From Copromyces sp. CBS 386.78 (lineage: Eukaryota; Ascomycota; Sordariomycetes; Sordariales; Sordariaceae): DNA of 64,000 bases. Made by a program: the position numbers and the translations under genes. The notes beneath the pieces were generated by a model, which was not told the origin of the DNA, did no database searches, and saw only the letters and a list, made by a program, of their open reading frames with translations. Position 1 is the stretch's first letter. Every line of letters begins with the position of its first letter. The DNA is taken from positions 62,001-126,000 of the forward strand of contig MU839101.1 of NCBI GenBank assembly GCA_030685235.1, given 5' to 3'. Positions 35,571 through 46,497 of the stretch are shown piece by piece.

Positions 35571-35619
35571 GTTCTAAAAACCTTCGCCTAAACGCCCTAA
35601 ATTATAAACTTAATGATCG

Positions 35620-37560
35620 TCCTAACGGCGAAGAGGATAACGGCCTAGCCGTTCGTAAGCGGGTATTATTAGATCCGTTTTAGTTCGAAAATAGTTATTT
35701 CGAATTTAACGACTTAACGGCGGGTTTCTCGCTTTATTTGCTAGGGCCCGACGACTTTAATACTTAATTAATTAATAATTTTATTTATATTAGCTATAAA
35801 ATTTCTATTTTTTTATAAAAATTAATTTCCTTCTTCACTAGTAGAGCCCGTTAATAGTTTACTATTATTAAAAAGATTTTTTATAGGGCCTTTTCGGAAT
35901 ATTATGTCGTTAATAATATTGTAAAATAGTGCGACCGAATTATCGTTAATCCCTATAATAAAAATCTCTAATTCTAATTTATTAATTACTAGTATAATTC
36001 CCCGGGCGCCGGTTATTTAGGCCGTAATACTACGTACGAACTCTTATAACGCGATTTTTACTAGGAGGGGATATATAACGATGTATGCCTTTTCTATAAA
36101 GGTTATTTACTTTATATAAAGACTAAGTCCTTAAAAAGAAGTTTTATTGATTATTTTAAATTAGTTATAATCGTTTTCGCGCTATAGATTAATATTTTAA
36201 TTAACTATATTATGTTGCTATTATTAAGTACTTATCTAAGCTAGATTTTTAAATACGTTGCCGTCGTTATTAATCGATTTACTAAAATATAGTATTATAT
36301 CCTAATAATAATTTTAGAAGCGGAAGAATTGGTGGACCGGTTTATCGATCGTATTTACTTAATTTATAGTTTCTTAAATAATATATTTTCCGATAAAAGT
36401 ACCTAATTTGTTTTATAATTTTAATTTACCTTCTATAAGTAGCTATTTGTAATTCGTAAGCTTACTTCCGTTTTCCACCTTTAAACGAATATTTAAACCG
36501 AATGTATTAACGTAGAAATAGAATAATTTTTAAAGATTTATATTAATTAAGTATAAACGGATTAAGTAAAGTAGCTACTATTTATAGAATTCGCTAGTAA
36601 TAATACTATTTTATTATTAATAGGGATTTTACCGTTTTTCGTTAATTATAGCTATTACTTTCGTATAAGTATAGAGCTTCGTACCCCGTTACTATTAAAC
36701 CTTTCCCCAATTTAATTTAAAGAATATTATAAGGCTAACGAACTAGTAAATTGCTTTTAGCAAATTTAAAACTTCGCTATCTAATAGTCGTAATATATAT
36801 AGGAATAATACGAAGATAATACTAATAAGAAGTAGGTCGATTCTATTAAATATTGCGTTAGTAATATAATTTTATTTAATACTATAAATTTTATTAACGG
36901 ACGCCCGTACGCGAAATTTTACCTCCGTTAGGAAAGCCCTTTTAAAATCGTCTGTACTAAATTATATATAATATATTTCGCCCTTCTATCTAATATAAAA
37001 TATTTACTAGTCTTTTATATTTTTATAGTATAATTATAGTCCGGCTAAGGCCTTCTAAACTAATTTACTATAATAAATATCTAAATTAATGAAGGACGGG
37101 TTATAATACGCACTAATAATTAGGAAGAATATAAGGAGTAAGTATTCGAATATTTTATAAATTATTAGTAAATAAGTAATAATAAATATTAGAAGTACGA
37201 AGTTAAATAGAAGATTAATAATCCTACTTAGGAACTTATTAATAATATTATTAATTATAAGTACTATTTTTAATAATTCTACTATAAATACCCGGATAAA
37301 CCAATTCCCCTAGAAGTTTAAAAGGTTTTTAAACGCTTTATTACTAATATTCTAATATTAACGATAATACTAATTCCGGCAACCCCCGAACTACTATAAT
37401 GCTACTCTAACTACCTAGTACGGTAAGAAATGGTTACTACTATAGAAAATAGGACGTAAAAGAATATAGAGGAAAGTTTATATTTCGTATTTAGGAAGGT
37501 ATTTCGGAAATTAATAGATATTTACGAAGATAGGAAGCGATGTAAAGGGTTTTAAATCTA
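35620..37560 (+). pseudogene. Gypsy integrase and chromodomain-like tail remnant
   Basis: Integrase traces include GAGYLGRNTTYELLQRDFY (zinc domain), a catalytic-core segment VVINRFTKIQYYI, and FHLQTNIQTECINVEIEQFL, the equivalent of the HPQTDGQTER motif. About 37080-37300 holds a tail resembling a chromodomain region (YKVKW-like KYEVKQKINN). Several Asp and Gly codons are RIP-converted. Confidence 0.75.
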
Positions 37561-37594
37561 TTATATATATAGATTTTTCAACTCTTCGAACTTC

Positions 37595-37610
37595 TTTTAA
37601 GGGGGGATAG
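37595..37610 (+). other. Gypsy polypurine tract
   Basis: A purine-rich run ending AAGGGGGGATAG directly abuts the right LTR, the expected plus-strand priming site. The same tract is seen in reverse at 57780 next to the other copy's LTR. Confidence 0.8.
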
Positions 37611-37865
37611 TATTATAGGGTTAGACCTATAATATATTGTACTATACTAATTATATATATATTGTACCGACTAGAGCCCAAAGTTCTGGTTACGTATATA
37701 TTATTGTTATGTGTAGCCTCACGTGCCCGCGTACGGTCTAATTTGTAGGGTTCTTACCTATATATAGCTAGACCTCCGCGTACACTTCCTTTCTCTCCTC
37801 CTTTCTCCTTATGCAACAACGCATATCTCATTATACCCCCTACGGTGCCATCTCGCCCCGTGATA
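37611..37865 (+). repeat. Nested gypsy right LTR
   Basis: 255 bp, TATTATAGGG to CCCCGTGATA. Positions 1-114 carry 26 RIP-type changes relative to the left LTR; positions 115-255 carry 2, so the outer half is preserved. Confidence 0.95.
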
Positions 37866-38257
37866 TTAATTAATATAATATACGTACCGACTAAGAAATA
37901 AATTATTAACGGGTTTACGAAGAGCTTCCTTCTTATAGTTTATTTAATTTCGTTAAAATAGTTAGGATTCGTAGAATTATAGCGGCTATTAATTTAATTG
38001 CGGGAGTTTAATAACGGAGATATTATTATAGGGCGCCCTAAAGGTGTAGTGGATTCTAGTAAGGAGGATATAAGTAATGAAACGGCGAGTGTATTTATTA
38101 ATAGCTTTTACGAGTGATAGTTTGAAAGCTACTGTAATAAAAGGAAATAATTAGGGATTATATTTGGGAATAGTATTATTTTTGGCCAGTTTTGGAAGGA
38201 TTTTAGGGCATTTTTAGGTAGATTTGGTACGGTTTGTGCGCTAGATTTAAAGGGGTG
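37866..38257 (+). pseudogene. Copia RNase H tail, 3' untranslated part and polypurine tract
   Basis: The copia frame resumes with IIYVPTKKQIINGFTKSF, the decayed form of the copia terminal motif (YVPT...ADGLTK). TAAAGGGGTG before 38258 is the polypurine tract. Between them is non-coding sequence. Confidence 0.8.
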
Positions 38258-38423
38258 TATTAGACGGTAGGGGATATGTACGTATATAGTCACGGGATTG
38301 AGGAGCAGATTAGTGCGGGATTTATACTAGATGCTAGATATTGAGCCAGGTGCGGATCAGCACAACAGAACACATACAATACAGCCACGTTGAACCCCCT
38401 ACTTTCAGACCCATATTATCACA
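38258..38423 (+). repeat. Copia right LTR
   Basis: 166 bp, start TATTAGACGG (TG end RIP-changed), end TTATCACA. Relative to the left LTR it carries 8 changes in its inner 100 bp and none in its outer 66 bp. Confidence 0.95.
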
Positions 38424-38428
38424 ATGTG

Positions 38429-40666
38429 ACAGACGTAGCTCAAAGTCGAAGTTTAACCGTGATTAACTTTAGTAGGTACGGAGGTCGATATTTGAATGAT
38501 AGGCGATAGGGAGGGGATCTTCAAGTCTTGGCCAAGTCCTCTGTAACCCTCGAATCTCGGAATGGCTCGGCACAGAGCGCGCGAGGACAAAATTAACGGG
38601 ACAAGACTTTGAACATGGGGATCACCAACTGCCCCACCACGGCCACTGTTGGTCCGTAGGGCTGTAACCTTTGCAAGCTGCAGGGACTTCATCTTGACGC
38701 CGTCAAGTCCGCCAACAGGCCGAATGTCATCATTGATTTTCCTAACCCTCGCACCGGCCCGTCAGCCCCTCACCAGCCACTGCCCTAGCTGGCTGTGAGC
38801 AAGTTAGGTACCTTAGGTAGTGGTTCTCTGCACCAAACATACAGAAACAGGTTCAAGCTGTGACTGACTGCAGTGGAATCCAAAGTTCCAGAAGAGCTGG
38901 AGACGGAAGCATCGTCACCCCGCACATCTCACCCACCGTTACGGGCACACAAGACCAATCTACTGGGGCGTTGCACTGACAGTGACACGGAAAAAGAGAT
39001 TCGGTTTTGAGTTTACCGTTCACAATTCACAGTTCACACCCGACGGATCCTACCTACTGATACAGGACGAATCAGGCACGGGAGCGATTGAGTTGAGCTG
39101 ACCAGGGATGCCCGGCTTTTGTTAACCAATGATCTGCTGTCTTGGCCTTCGTAAAAAGTTCACGTCAAGCCTAGATACCTACTACATACCTAGTGCATGT
39201 ACACTAGACCCCATTTCCGGTCCCCTGCCAGGATTCCATCCAGTTGGTTCTGCCCCTTGGCGCTGAGGCTGCCCAGCTGTTCCACTTGCTTGACTTTGCT
39301 GCCTGCTGCTGTGTTGAGTGCTTGTTGTCGCGGTCCGGGCCATTGCTCAGTCAGCGTTGACAGCAGTGCCCTGCTTCATCTTCCCCCAGCATTTGACAAA
39401 TCCATCATCCCGTCATCAATCACACATCCGTTCATCCCGTCTCTGTTCTCACCTGTCAAATTCCCTCCACCACCCGGGCATCCGTTCGTTCCTCATTACC
39501 TAGTCGTTATCCATCGTTATATCGGCAGTCGGTAGTCGGCATAGCCTTATCGTCCTCGAAGCAAGCAAACGGAACCGGCATCATCAACAACGCTTTCGGC
39601 GGAAGAAGAACACCAGTCTCATCACGCACATACTCCCAAGCCTCTTTCCAGTTGGACGCTTTCTGTTGGGGCCAGAGCTTCGATAAGCTTACTCTGCGCC
39701 AGTAGCTTGGCCTCGGCAAGGCCAGGTATTGGCACAGGGCACAGGGGAGGAAGAAACCAGGAACAAACCGTTTTGGGGCTGTGTTGTGTGGACTTTGTGG
39801 ATTGTGGACTGCATTGTGAAAGTGAGACCCTGCGTCAAACAGCGAAGCTTGTAGCCCACTCACTCCTTGCGGACCACGGCACACACACTACCACTCACTC
39901 GCCCATTCAGCTGTCCCTCACCCTCCTCCATTCCCCGTTCCCGTCTGTCTCATTTTGGAGCGTGTCTTGTCTGAGACCGAAAAAGACAGAAGCCAAACAC
40001 AGTTCCAGTGCCACAGTGTCTGTCTCGTCTACAGTCAGCCCAGTCCTCTTTTTGGGCCAAACTCTTTCCGACCAGTTTCCGACCCTCTGCGGCACGTTAG
40101 CGGCACAGCAACGGCTAGGCTAGCCCTCCAGCAAGAGTCTAGAGTTTTACCGATCCCGTTCGACATCTTCCTCATTCTTTCTCCTTGTCCCTTTTCTCTC
40201 TGCAGGTTGAGATTTGTTCAGCCTCCTCCAACTAGTCCCCTCTTTCTCTTGGGACCCTTCTTTGACCAAGGGGCTGTTGCGCGCGCTTCAGTCTGTCTGC
40301 GGCTTGCCTTCTTTTTTTCTTTTTCTTTTTCCGATACCTCTTATCAGGGACCGCGGTCGCTTGTCCACTCGATTCACCGGCGGCACAACCGATCACCCGG
40401 AACTTTTAAGGTTTTCTTGGCCTTGATCTTTTGGATCTTTGGGATATCGCCACGAATTTTGGCAGTTCGCAACAAGCTGTCGTCTGGGTTGCGTCTGTAT
40501 GTGAACTGCGATTCACGATCAGATACACGATACACATCACATCACTCGCTCTGTCGACATACTATTCGACCGAGGCGGCTATCACTACTGACCTTGCCTC
40601 ACCCTCGTTAATACCTATTATCTCCACCTTTCGTTCACCAACACAACCCAGTCGTCGATCATCATC
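38429..40666. other. Intergenic region and leader of the transporter gene
   Basis: Base composition returns to normal at once after the copia duplication. Frames here (the longest 39955-40611) are unsupported and overlap in several phases. From about 39900 the top strand is C/T-rich, typical of a leader and promoter. Confidence 0.5.
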
Positions 40667-42431
40667 ATGGCCGACGATATCGAGACCCAGGCTGAGAAGG
40701 CCCAACCGGTGACTCGGTCCATTCATCCAATCTTTTATATCGCGTAAGGATCCCGCCGTCTACACCTTCACAGGCGGCCGCTGTTGACCACTCGACCTTT
40801 GACAGGAGTTGGATATTCTTCTCTAACCTCACCATTCTCTTCAACAAGTGGCTACTTGACCCAGACAGGTTCAGTGAGTACACACATGACCTTACACATA
40901 CAGACGTCCTGTTGAAACCATGCTGACTGTTACAACTTATAGGTTATCGTATGTTAAACCCATCACTGCTTTTACTCACCATAGCCAATTAACCATGAAA
41001 CCTCACAGCCACTATCCTAACATGTTGGCATCTCATCTTCGCAACCCTCGCCACCCAAGTTCTCGCCAGGACAACCACCCTCCTCGATGGCCGCAAGAAC
41101 GTCAAGATGACGGGCCGCCTCTACCTGCGCGCCATCGTCCCCATCGGCTTCCTCTTCAGCGGCAGTCTCGTCTGCAGCAACATGGTCTACCTCTACCTCA
41201 GCGTCGCCTTCATCCAGATGCTCAAGGCCGCCGCACCCGTGGCCGTCCTGCTGACCGCCTGGGTCTGGGGCGTTGAGCAGCCGTCGCAGTCGAAGCTGAT
41301 TAACGTTCTGTTCATCGTCTTTGGCGTTGGACTTGCCAGCTTCGGCGAGATCGCTTTCTCGCTCACCGGCTTCCTCTTCCAGCTCGGCGGAATCGTGTTC
41401 GAGGCCATGCGGCTCATCATGATCCAGGTATTGCTCAATGGCGACGGCCAGAAGATGGACCCGCTCGTCAGTCTGTACTACTTTGCGCCCGTCTGCGCTT
41501 CGATGAACTTTCTCGTTGCGTTGGTCACCGAGGTCCCATCCTTCCGTATCGCCGACCTTTACAACACGGGCCTTTGGTGTCTCCTTTTAAACGCCGTGGT
41601 GGCCTTCATGTTGAACATCAGCAGTGTCTGCCTGGTACGTTTCTTTCTTGCTTCTCCTCCTTCACCCGCGCCCCCGCCCCGCCGCCCCCCCGCCGCGCCC
41701 CCCACCCCCCCCAACGACCCCCACCCCCACAACCCCACACCCGCCACGCCCCCCCCAACAGCCACACACCAAAGCCCANNNNNNNNNNTCAAACCGGGCC
41801 TTTTGTTTTTACTTTTAAACGCCGTTGTGGCCTTCATTTTTTAAATAATCATTTTGTGCCTTGTTCGTTTTTTTTTTTGTTTCCCCCCTTCCCCCCCCCC
41901 CCCCCCCCCCCCCCTTCTCCTCTTCCGTCCACTAACAAAAACCACAAAAACCAGATCGGCAAAACCTCCGGCCTAGTAATGACCCTCACCGGCATCCTCA
42001 AAAACATCCTCCTCGTCGGCGCCTCCGTCATGATCTGGCAAACCTCCATCACCGCGCTGCAGTTCCTCGGCTACGCCATCGCCCTCGCCGGGCTCGTCTA
42101 CTACTCCCTCGGCCGCGACCAGATCGTCGAGATCGCCACCCAGCTATGGACCTTCCTCCGTAATGTGTGGGAGAACTCGCCGGCTTACTCGTCTGTCTCT
42201 TCCTCATCCTCGGAGGAAGGGAATGGCCAACAAGGACAAAGAGGAGGGTTGCCGCCGGCGGTCCGGAGAGCGCTGCTGATGGGACTGGGCGTTATGGTCG
42301 TCGTCATCTTGGCGGCTGGGTATATCTACGGTGGTGTTGACCCACGTGGTGGTGCGGTGGGTGTTCCTAGGCCGCTTGGGGGTGGTGGGGACGCGAGTAG
42401 TGTTAAGCCTCCCGTTCAGGTGGCTTCATAA
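40667..42431 (+). CDS. Triose-phosphate/nucleotide-sugar-type transporter (DMT superfamily)
   Basis: The model is join(40667..40743,40806..40873,40943..40948,41009..41634,41955..42431), 417 residues. Donors are GTAAGG, GTGAGT, GTATGT and GTACGT. The third exon is a 6-nt microexon giving Ser-Tyr, so that RFSYPTILTCWH matches the family pattern; skipping it also keeps frame. About ten membrane helices are visible from SWIFFSNLTILFNKW to FLGYAIALAGLVYYSLGR, including the conserved AFIQMLKAAAPVAVLL and LVMTLTGILKNILLV. A final hydrophobic segment (AVRRALLMGLGVMVVVILAAGYI) and Gly/Pro tail follow a Ser-rich loop. The family exchanges phosphorylated sugars or nucleotide sugars across Golgi, ER or other membranes; the substrate is unknown. 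The last intron contains a run of Ns. Confidence 0.88.
41635..41954 (+). other. Intron 4 of the transporter with assembly gap and decayed duplicate of exon 4
   Basis: Ten Ns (41779-41788) lie between a C-rich low-complexity stretch and a T-rich, error-like copy (41789-41880) of the end of exon 4 (about 41565-41656). A long C run follows (about 41888-41913). The true acceptor side has a CACTAAC branch site and ACCAG. Confidence 0.85.
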
Positions 42432-43480
42432 TTCGGCAGCGGGAAGAGGATCAGCAGTGATGAAATGGATGAGGGGCATAACGAAAGACGAAAGAAAGCT
42501 ACCAACGAAACGACCGGCTTAATCAAGGGAACGAAACGAAAGAAACAAAAAGTTCAAACGACTGGAATAAGGAAGGATCCACATTGTCTTGTATATTGAA
42601 AAATGGACATTGTAACACGTTTGGAACTACGAACTAGGAAAATTGGGTCTATAATGGACGGTGGAGGTGGAAAAAGATAACGGTTGGTTGGTTTGGGGAT
42701 AATGATACAACAAGACGAAGAACATCATATTGGCCTCTCTGCAAATCAAGGAACACAGCGACCCTCCACCCGAGTTTGCCGATTCTACGACGATATAACG
42801 CTCTACGACACTCCACAGAAACGACGAAAGACACCATCGATCAATCGACCGACCTGACGGACGGACGGACTAGTATTGACAGATATATGCTGTACTACTT
42901 ACCACTGGATTTTGACTGGAACTGACGGGATTGAGCAAGGGATTGGGTTAAGGGGCAGACTCTGGACGCTAGCGATTTTGTTGTATTCGTGGTTTAATAC
43001 ATACTACACTGCAGCTCTGCATTAGCTTGGATTCGATTTGGGGTAGTTTTGATACACAGAGGATTAGAATCACCACTAAGTGCATATTCTAGTATTTGTT
43101 AACTTCCATCGTTTCTGTTGGGGAGAAACATATATATATTCTGCGGCGGGAAACATGAAAGAAGAGTAGCTCAACAGCCAGAATATAGTAGGTAACATTG
43201 ACCATAGAAATAATGTCTTAGAAGAACGGGCTCCAAGTGTCTATTGCCGAGATGTGTAATTTGTGTGGGCGGGAATAACGTGTGCGTACGTGGATGATCA
43301 TCACTCAAACATAGATAACAAAGGATTGACAATCTAGTATTCTTTCGAGCACATGTTTACCTGATGCTCTGAGAGCTGGTTGTATAGATTGATTACTTCT
43401 CAATCTGATAAGCCTAAGCTATACTTATCTGCCTCTCTTTCCATGTTGGGCAAACGGTAAAGTCAGTGCCCCAGACGCCC
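42432..43480. other. Convergent intergenic region
   Basis: About 1 kb separates the transporter and SHG1 stop codons. No coding or RNA feature was recognised; both 3' ends should lie here. Confidence 0.5.
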
Positions 43481-46400
43481 CTACCGTCTCTGGCTACGAC
43501 TCCTATCCCGTCTTGCTCCTCCCGCTCGATCTCCACCACGATCCCTATCGCGGTCGCGGTCGCGGTCCCGTCTGGATGTCGACAGACTCCTGTCCCGCCT
43601 AGTACTATGATGATGGCTGTTACGGCGTAGATCTCCTGCTCGGTGGTCTCTATCCCTATCACGACCCCTATCCCTATCGCGACTTCTCTCCCGCCGACTA
43701 TCACGACTCCTTTCACGTCGACTGTCCCGGTCGCGGTGACGGTCGCCACGGTCCCGACTCCTTGACCGACTGCGGCGACGGACTATCGAGCTCCGACGGC
43801 GATCATCTCGCGTATCTCTGTCCCTGTCCCTATCCCTGTCACGATCCCTAGTATCACGATCTCTATCGCGGTCCCGGTCCCGATCACGGTCGCGACGATC
43901 CCTATCCCTATCCCGCTCACCCCTCTCATCTCGGCCTCGGTCGCCATCATAGCGATCCGGGCCCGGACGAGGTTTGTCCCGGTCTCGTTCTCTTTCCCTT
44001 TCGCGTTCTCTTTCGCGCTCACGCTCACGCTCCTCCCTGGCTTCCCTAGCCTCTCTGTCCCTCTCCCGATCCCGCTCGGCAACCACCCTGGCGGCTGTGG
44101 AGGGGACGTACCGGTTATCGGAGTCGATCAGGGGCGCTTCACGCTCACGGTCACCGCGGTCACCACCACGGTTATGGTCGCCGCGGTTGTTGTTATCTCT
44201 GTTATCCCGGGTGTCTCGGGGAGTGTCCCTAGCGTCTCCTCGCCTCCGCTTGAGATCGGGCGACCGGTCACCTCCATTGGTGCTACCGAGGGGTGTGCCA
44301 TTACCGCCTCCGACTCGCTTGTCGTCGATGCCAGGAATGGGCATGCCCTTCGCGCGGGCTTGCTTCTGTGCTGCCAGGTAGGCTTTTGCCTCCTGTTCAC
44401 GTTTCTTCACTTCGGCTTGTTTCCAGGCTTCCTTTTCGTCGCGGTCGAGGTGGGAAGGCGGGCGAGGTGCGGTTGAGGCTATGGAGAGCGGGGTTGTGAT
44501 CATGGGCACGGTGATTGTTGACGTGCCGGTGGTGGCAGGGCCGCCAGGGATGGGTGGTGCTACTCGTGCGCTAGGGGTAGGAGCAATGGTATAGTCCTTG
44601 GTGACGGTGATACTAGGGCTCTTGGGGATTTGGGTGGCTGCAGTAGCAGTGGTATCCTTTTCAGCTTCTCGTCGCTCACGCGAGCGGGAGCGACTTCTTG
44701 CTCGCCTGTCCCGATCCGCCGCCCTTAAGCGAGACCGCGAACGATCCCGGCGATCGACTCTAGGTCGTGGAGAGCGACTCCTCTCACGGCCATCTCGTGT
44801 AGTGCGTGAACGGCTTCTGGCCCGTCTGGTGTCGTCTCTCCTGTCGGTGATTCTCACTCGTGAGCGGCTCCTGTCACGACGGTCTGCCGCCCTCCGTCGA
44901 GAGCGGCTCCGATCTCTGACATGTTCATGCCGTCGATCGTCTCGGCGATCCAGTCTGGGACGCGAACGGCTACGCTCTCTCCGATCACGAAGACGGGAGC
45001 GACTATGTTCTCGCTTATGAGAACGGCTTCGCTCGGTACGCCGCGCGCGCGGTGAGGCTGACCTGTTGTCTTTCCGTTTCCGATCTTCATCACGGTCTCT
45101 GTCTTTCTCGGCTTCTCTGTCCTTTTCCTTCTCCTTGTCACGATGTCCACGAGTCCCTGGCGAAGGACTCTTGCTCCTTCGCGAATCGGTCCGGGTGGCG
45201 GTTTCCTTCGGTTCCTTGACGTCCTTGGTGTCAACTGTCTCCTTAGGTTCAACAGCCTCCTTTGTCTCCTCAGTAACTCCTGGTTTGCTCGCAACATCTG
45301 TTGTCTTCTTGGCCTCAGAGACCTTTGGTGATGCTCGGCGGATTGGATCGATTGCAGATGCGGGCTTCGTTCGTCTAGGTGGCGGTGCGAGAGTGGTGTC
45401 AACCTCCAACTCAGGTTGTTTCGCAGCTACGCGCTTGCTCTCCCGCAAAAGGTCGGCCAACGCCTCTTGTTCCAGGCGTTCATTATCCTCCTTGGAGAGT
45501 TGCTTCTTCACATCCTCGGGGCGGCCATGGTCATTCCTACCCTTGGCGTCCCTACTAGGGCGCCTGTCCCGGCCTCTTGACCTATCCCTAGACCTTCCCC
45601 GGCCCCTGTCTCTATCACGCTCGCGATCACGGTCTCTGTGACGATCTCGATCTCGGCTGCGATTTCGATCCCTCTCTCTGTGGCGGCGTTCACGGCTGAG
45701 CTCCCTTTCCCGCTCACGTTGTTCCCGTCGTGCGCGCCGCTCTTCGCGCTCCTTTTCCCTGATGGCATCTTCCTCGAGCTGCTTCTTCCTCCGTTCTTCT
45801 CGTCGTTTCTGCTCTTCCTTTTCCTTGATCTCACGCTCGAGTCTACGCTTTTTCTCCTCCACCAATCGGAGCTCTTCACGCACACGTTCCCTCTCTGCAC
45901 GGCGCGTGGCAGTCTCGGCTGCATATTCTTCGTCCGTCTTGGAGCCGCGGATACGCTCTTCTTCGGCCGCCTCGTCACCTATCTCTGCACGTCGAAGTTC
46001 ACGAAGATGTGCCTCTAGTGCGTCGGTATCGATCAGGCTCTCGATTACAGCCTGTGCTTTCTGGTAGACTTCGTTTCGGTCGAGAGCACCGTCGATGAGG
46101 GCCGCTGCTTTGCCGCGGTCGAGTGTAAGCAGTTGGAAGGGGTTGCGCTCGACTTCTTGCTCGGCTACTTGGAGTATTTGTTTGACGATCTCGGATTCGT
46201 GGTCCTACAGCACGATTGTGTCAGATGTCATAGGTCATGAGCTGAACACGCTGTGGCAGGACCTACACTAGCGAACTTCTCCCAGACTTGTTTCCGAATT
46301 GCATCATATCCGCCCTTTTTCTTAAAACTGTGAGCTAACCCTTCGATCGCAGATCGTGTGGCCGAAGTGAGCGGTAGGTCAGACGCCTTGAAATTCCTGA

Positions 46401-46497
46401 CGACAATTGGGATATTGATCGGGTTCGGCGTAACCTCCTGAGTCTCCGCGCCCGAGGCAGCAGGAGCCGACGGCGAGGGATGAATGGCGGTCGACAT
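43481..46497 (-). CDS. SHG1: COMPASS (Set1C) subunit SHG1, BOD1/SHG1-domain protein
   Basis: The model is complement(join(43481..46204,46267..46497)), 984 residues. The 62-nt phase-0 intron has donor GTAGGT and acceptor GCTGTAG. The N-terminal 150 residues form the BOD1/SHG1 domain: IPIVVRNFKASDLPL, SFKKKGGYDAIRKQVWEKF, then DHESEIVKQILQVAEQEVE. A long charged coiled-coil follows (EEKKRRLEREIKEKEEQKRREE). The rest is an extended Arg-Asp/Arg-Ser/Glu-rich tail (for example DRDRDRDRDRD and SRSRSR blocks), ending RRDRSRSQRR. SHG1 belongs to the nuclear complex that methylates histone H3 lysine 4. Yeast Shg1 is about 140 residues, so the RD/RS tail is a large fungal extension more typical of RNA-processing factors. 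Codons in the tail are repetitive. Confidence 0.85.

Larger units (their letters stand above)
30427..37865 (+). mobile_element. Nested RIP-degraded Ty3/gypsy retrotransposon, full length
   Basis: The 7,439-bp element has 255-bp direct LTRs (30427-30681 and 37611-37865) and a TTAAT duplication. Its LTR ends form the inverted pair TATCAC...GTGATA; the TA ends are RIP-changed TG...CA. A polypurine tract (AAGGGGGGATAG) sits just before the right LTR. The order gag, CCHC knuckle, protease, RT, RNase H, integrase and a chromodomain-like tail marks it as gypsy, not copia. It is of the same family as the element at 57530-64000. Confidence 0.93.
25443..38428 (+). mobile_element. RIP-degraded Ty1/copia retrotransposon carrying a nested gypsy element
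   Basis: Direct 166-bp LTRs (25448-25613 and 38258-38423) are flanked by a perfect 5-bp duplication ATGTG (25443-25447 and 38424-38428). The left LTR begins TGTCAG and the right ends TCACA, as expected. Without the nested element and one copy of its duplication the element is 5.5 kb, a normal copia size. Remnants in copia order (gag with CCHC knuckle, protease, integrase, reverse transcriptase, RNase H) can be read on the plus strand through many stops. CpA and TpG are nearly absent, typical of RIP. No intact frame remains, so it cannot encode its proteins. Confidence 0.93.

Noticed and set aside
39955..40611. 218-codon open frame upstream of the transporter
   Set aside because: It lies in the C/T-rich leader, has no recognisable domain and overlaps other frames; treated as leader sequence.
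41559..41837. Open frames spanning the run of Ns in the transporter gene
   Set aside because: They depend on unknown bases and on the duplicated, corrupted exon copy.
43974..45641. Arg/Ser/Leu-rich frames opposite SHG1
   Set aside because: They arise from the repetitive RD/RS codons on the other strand.
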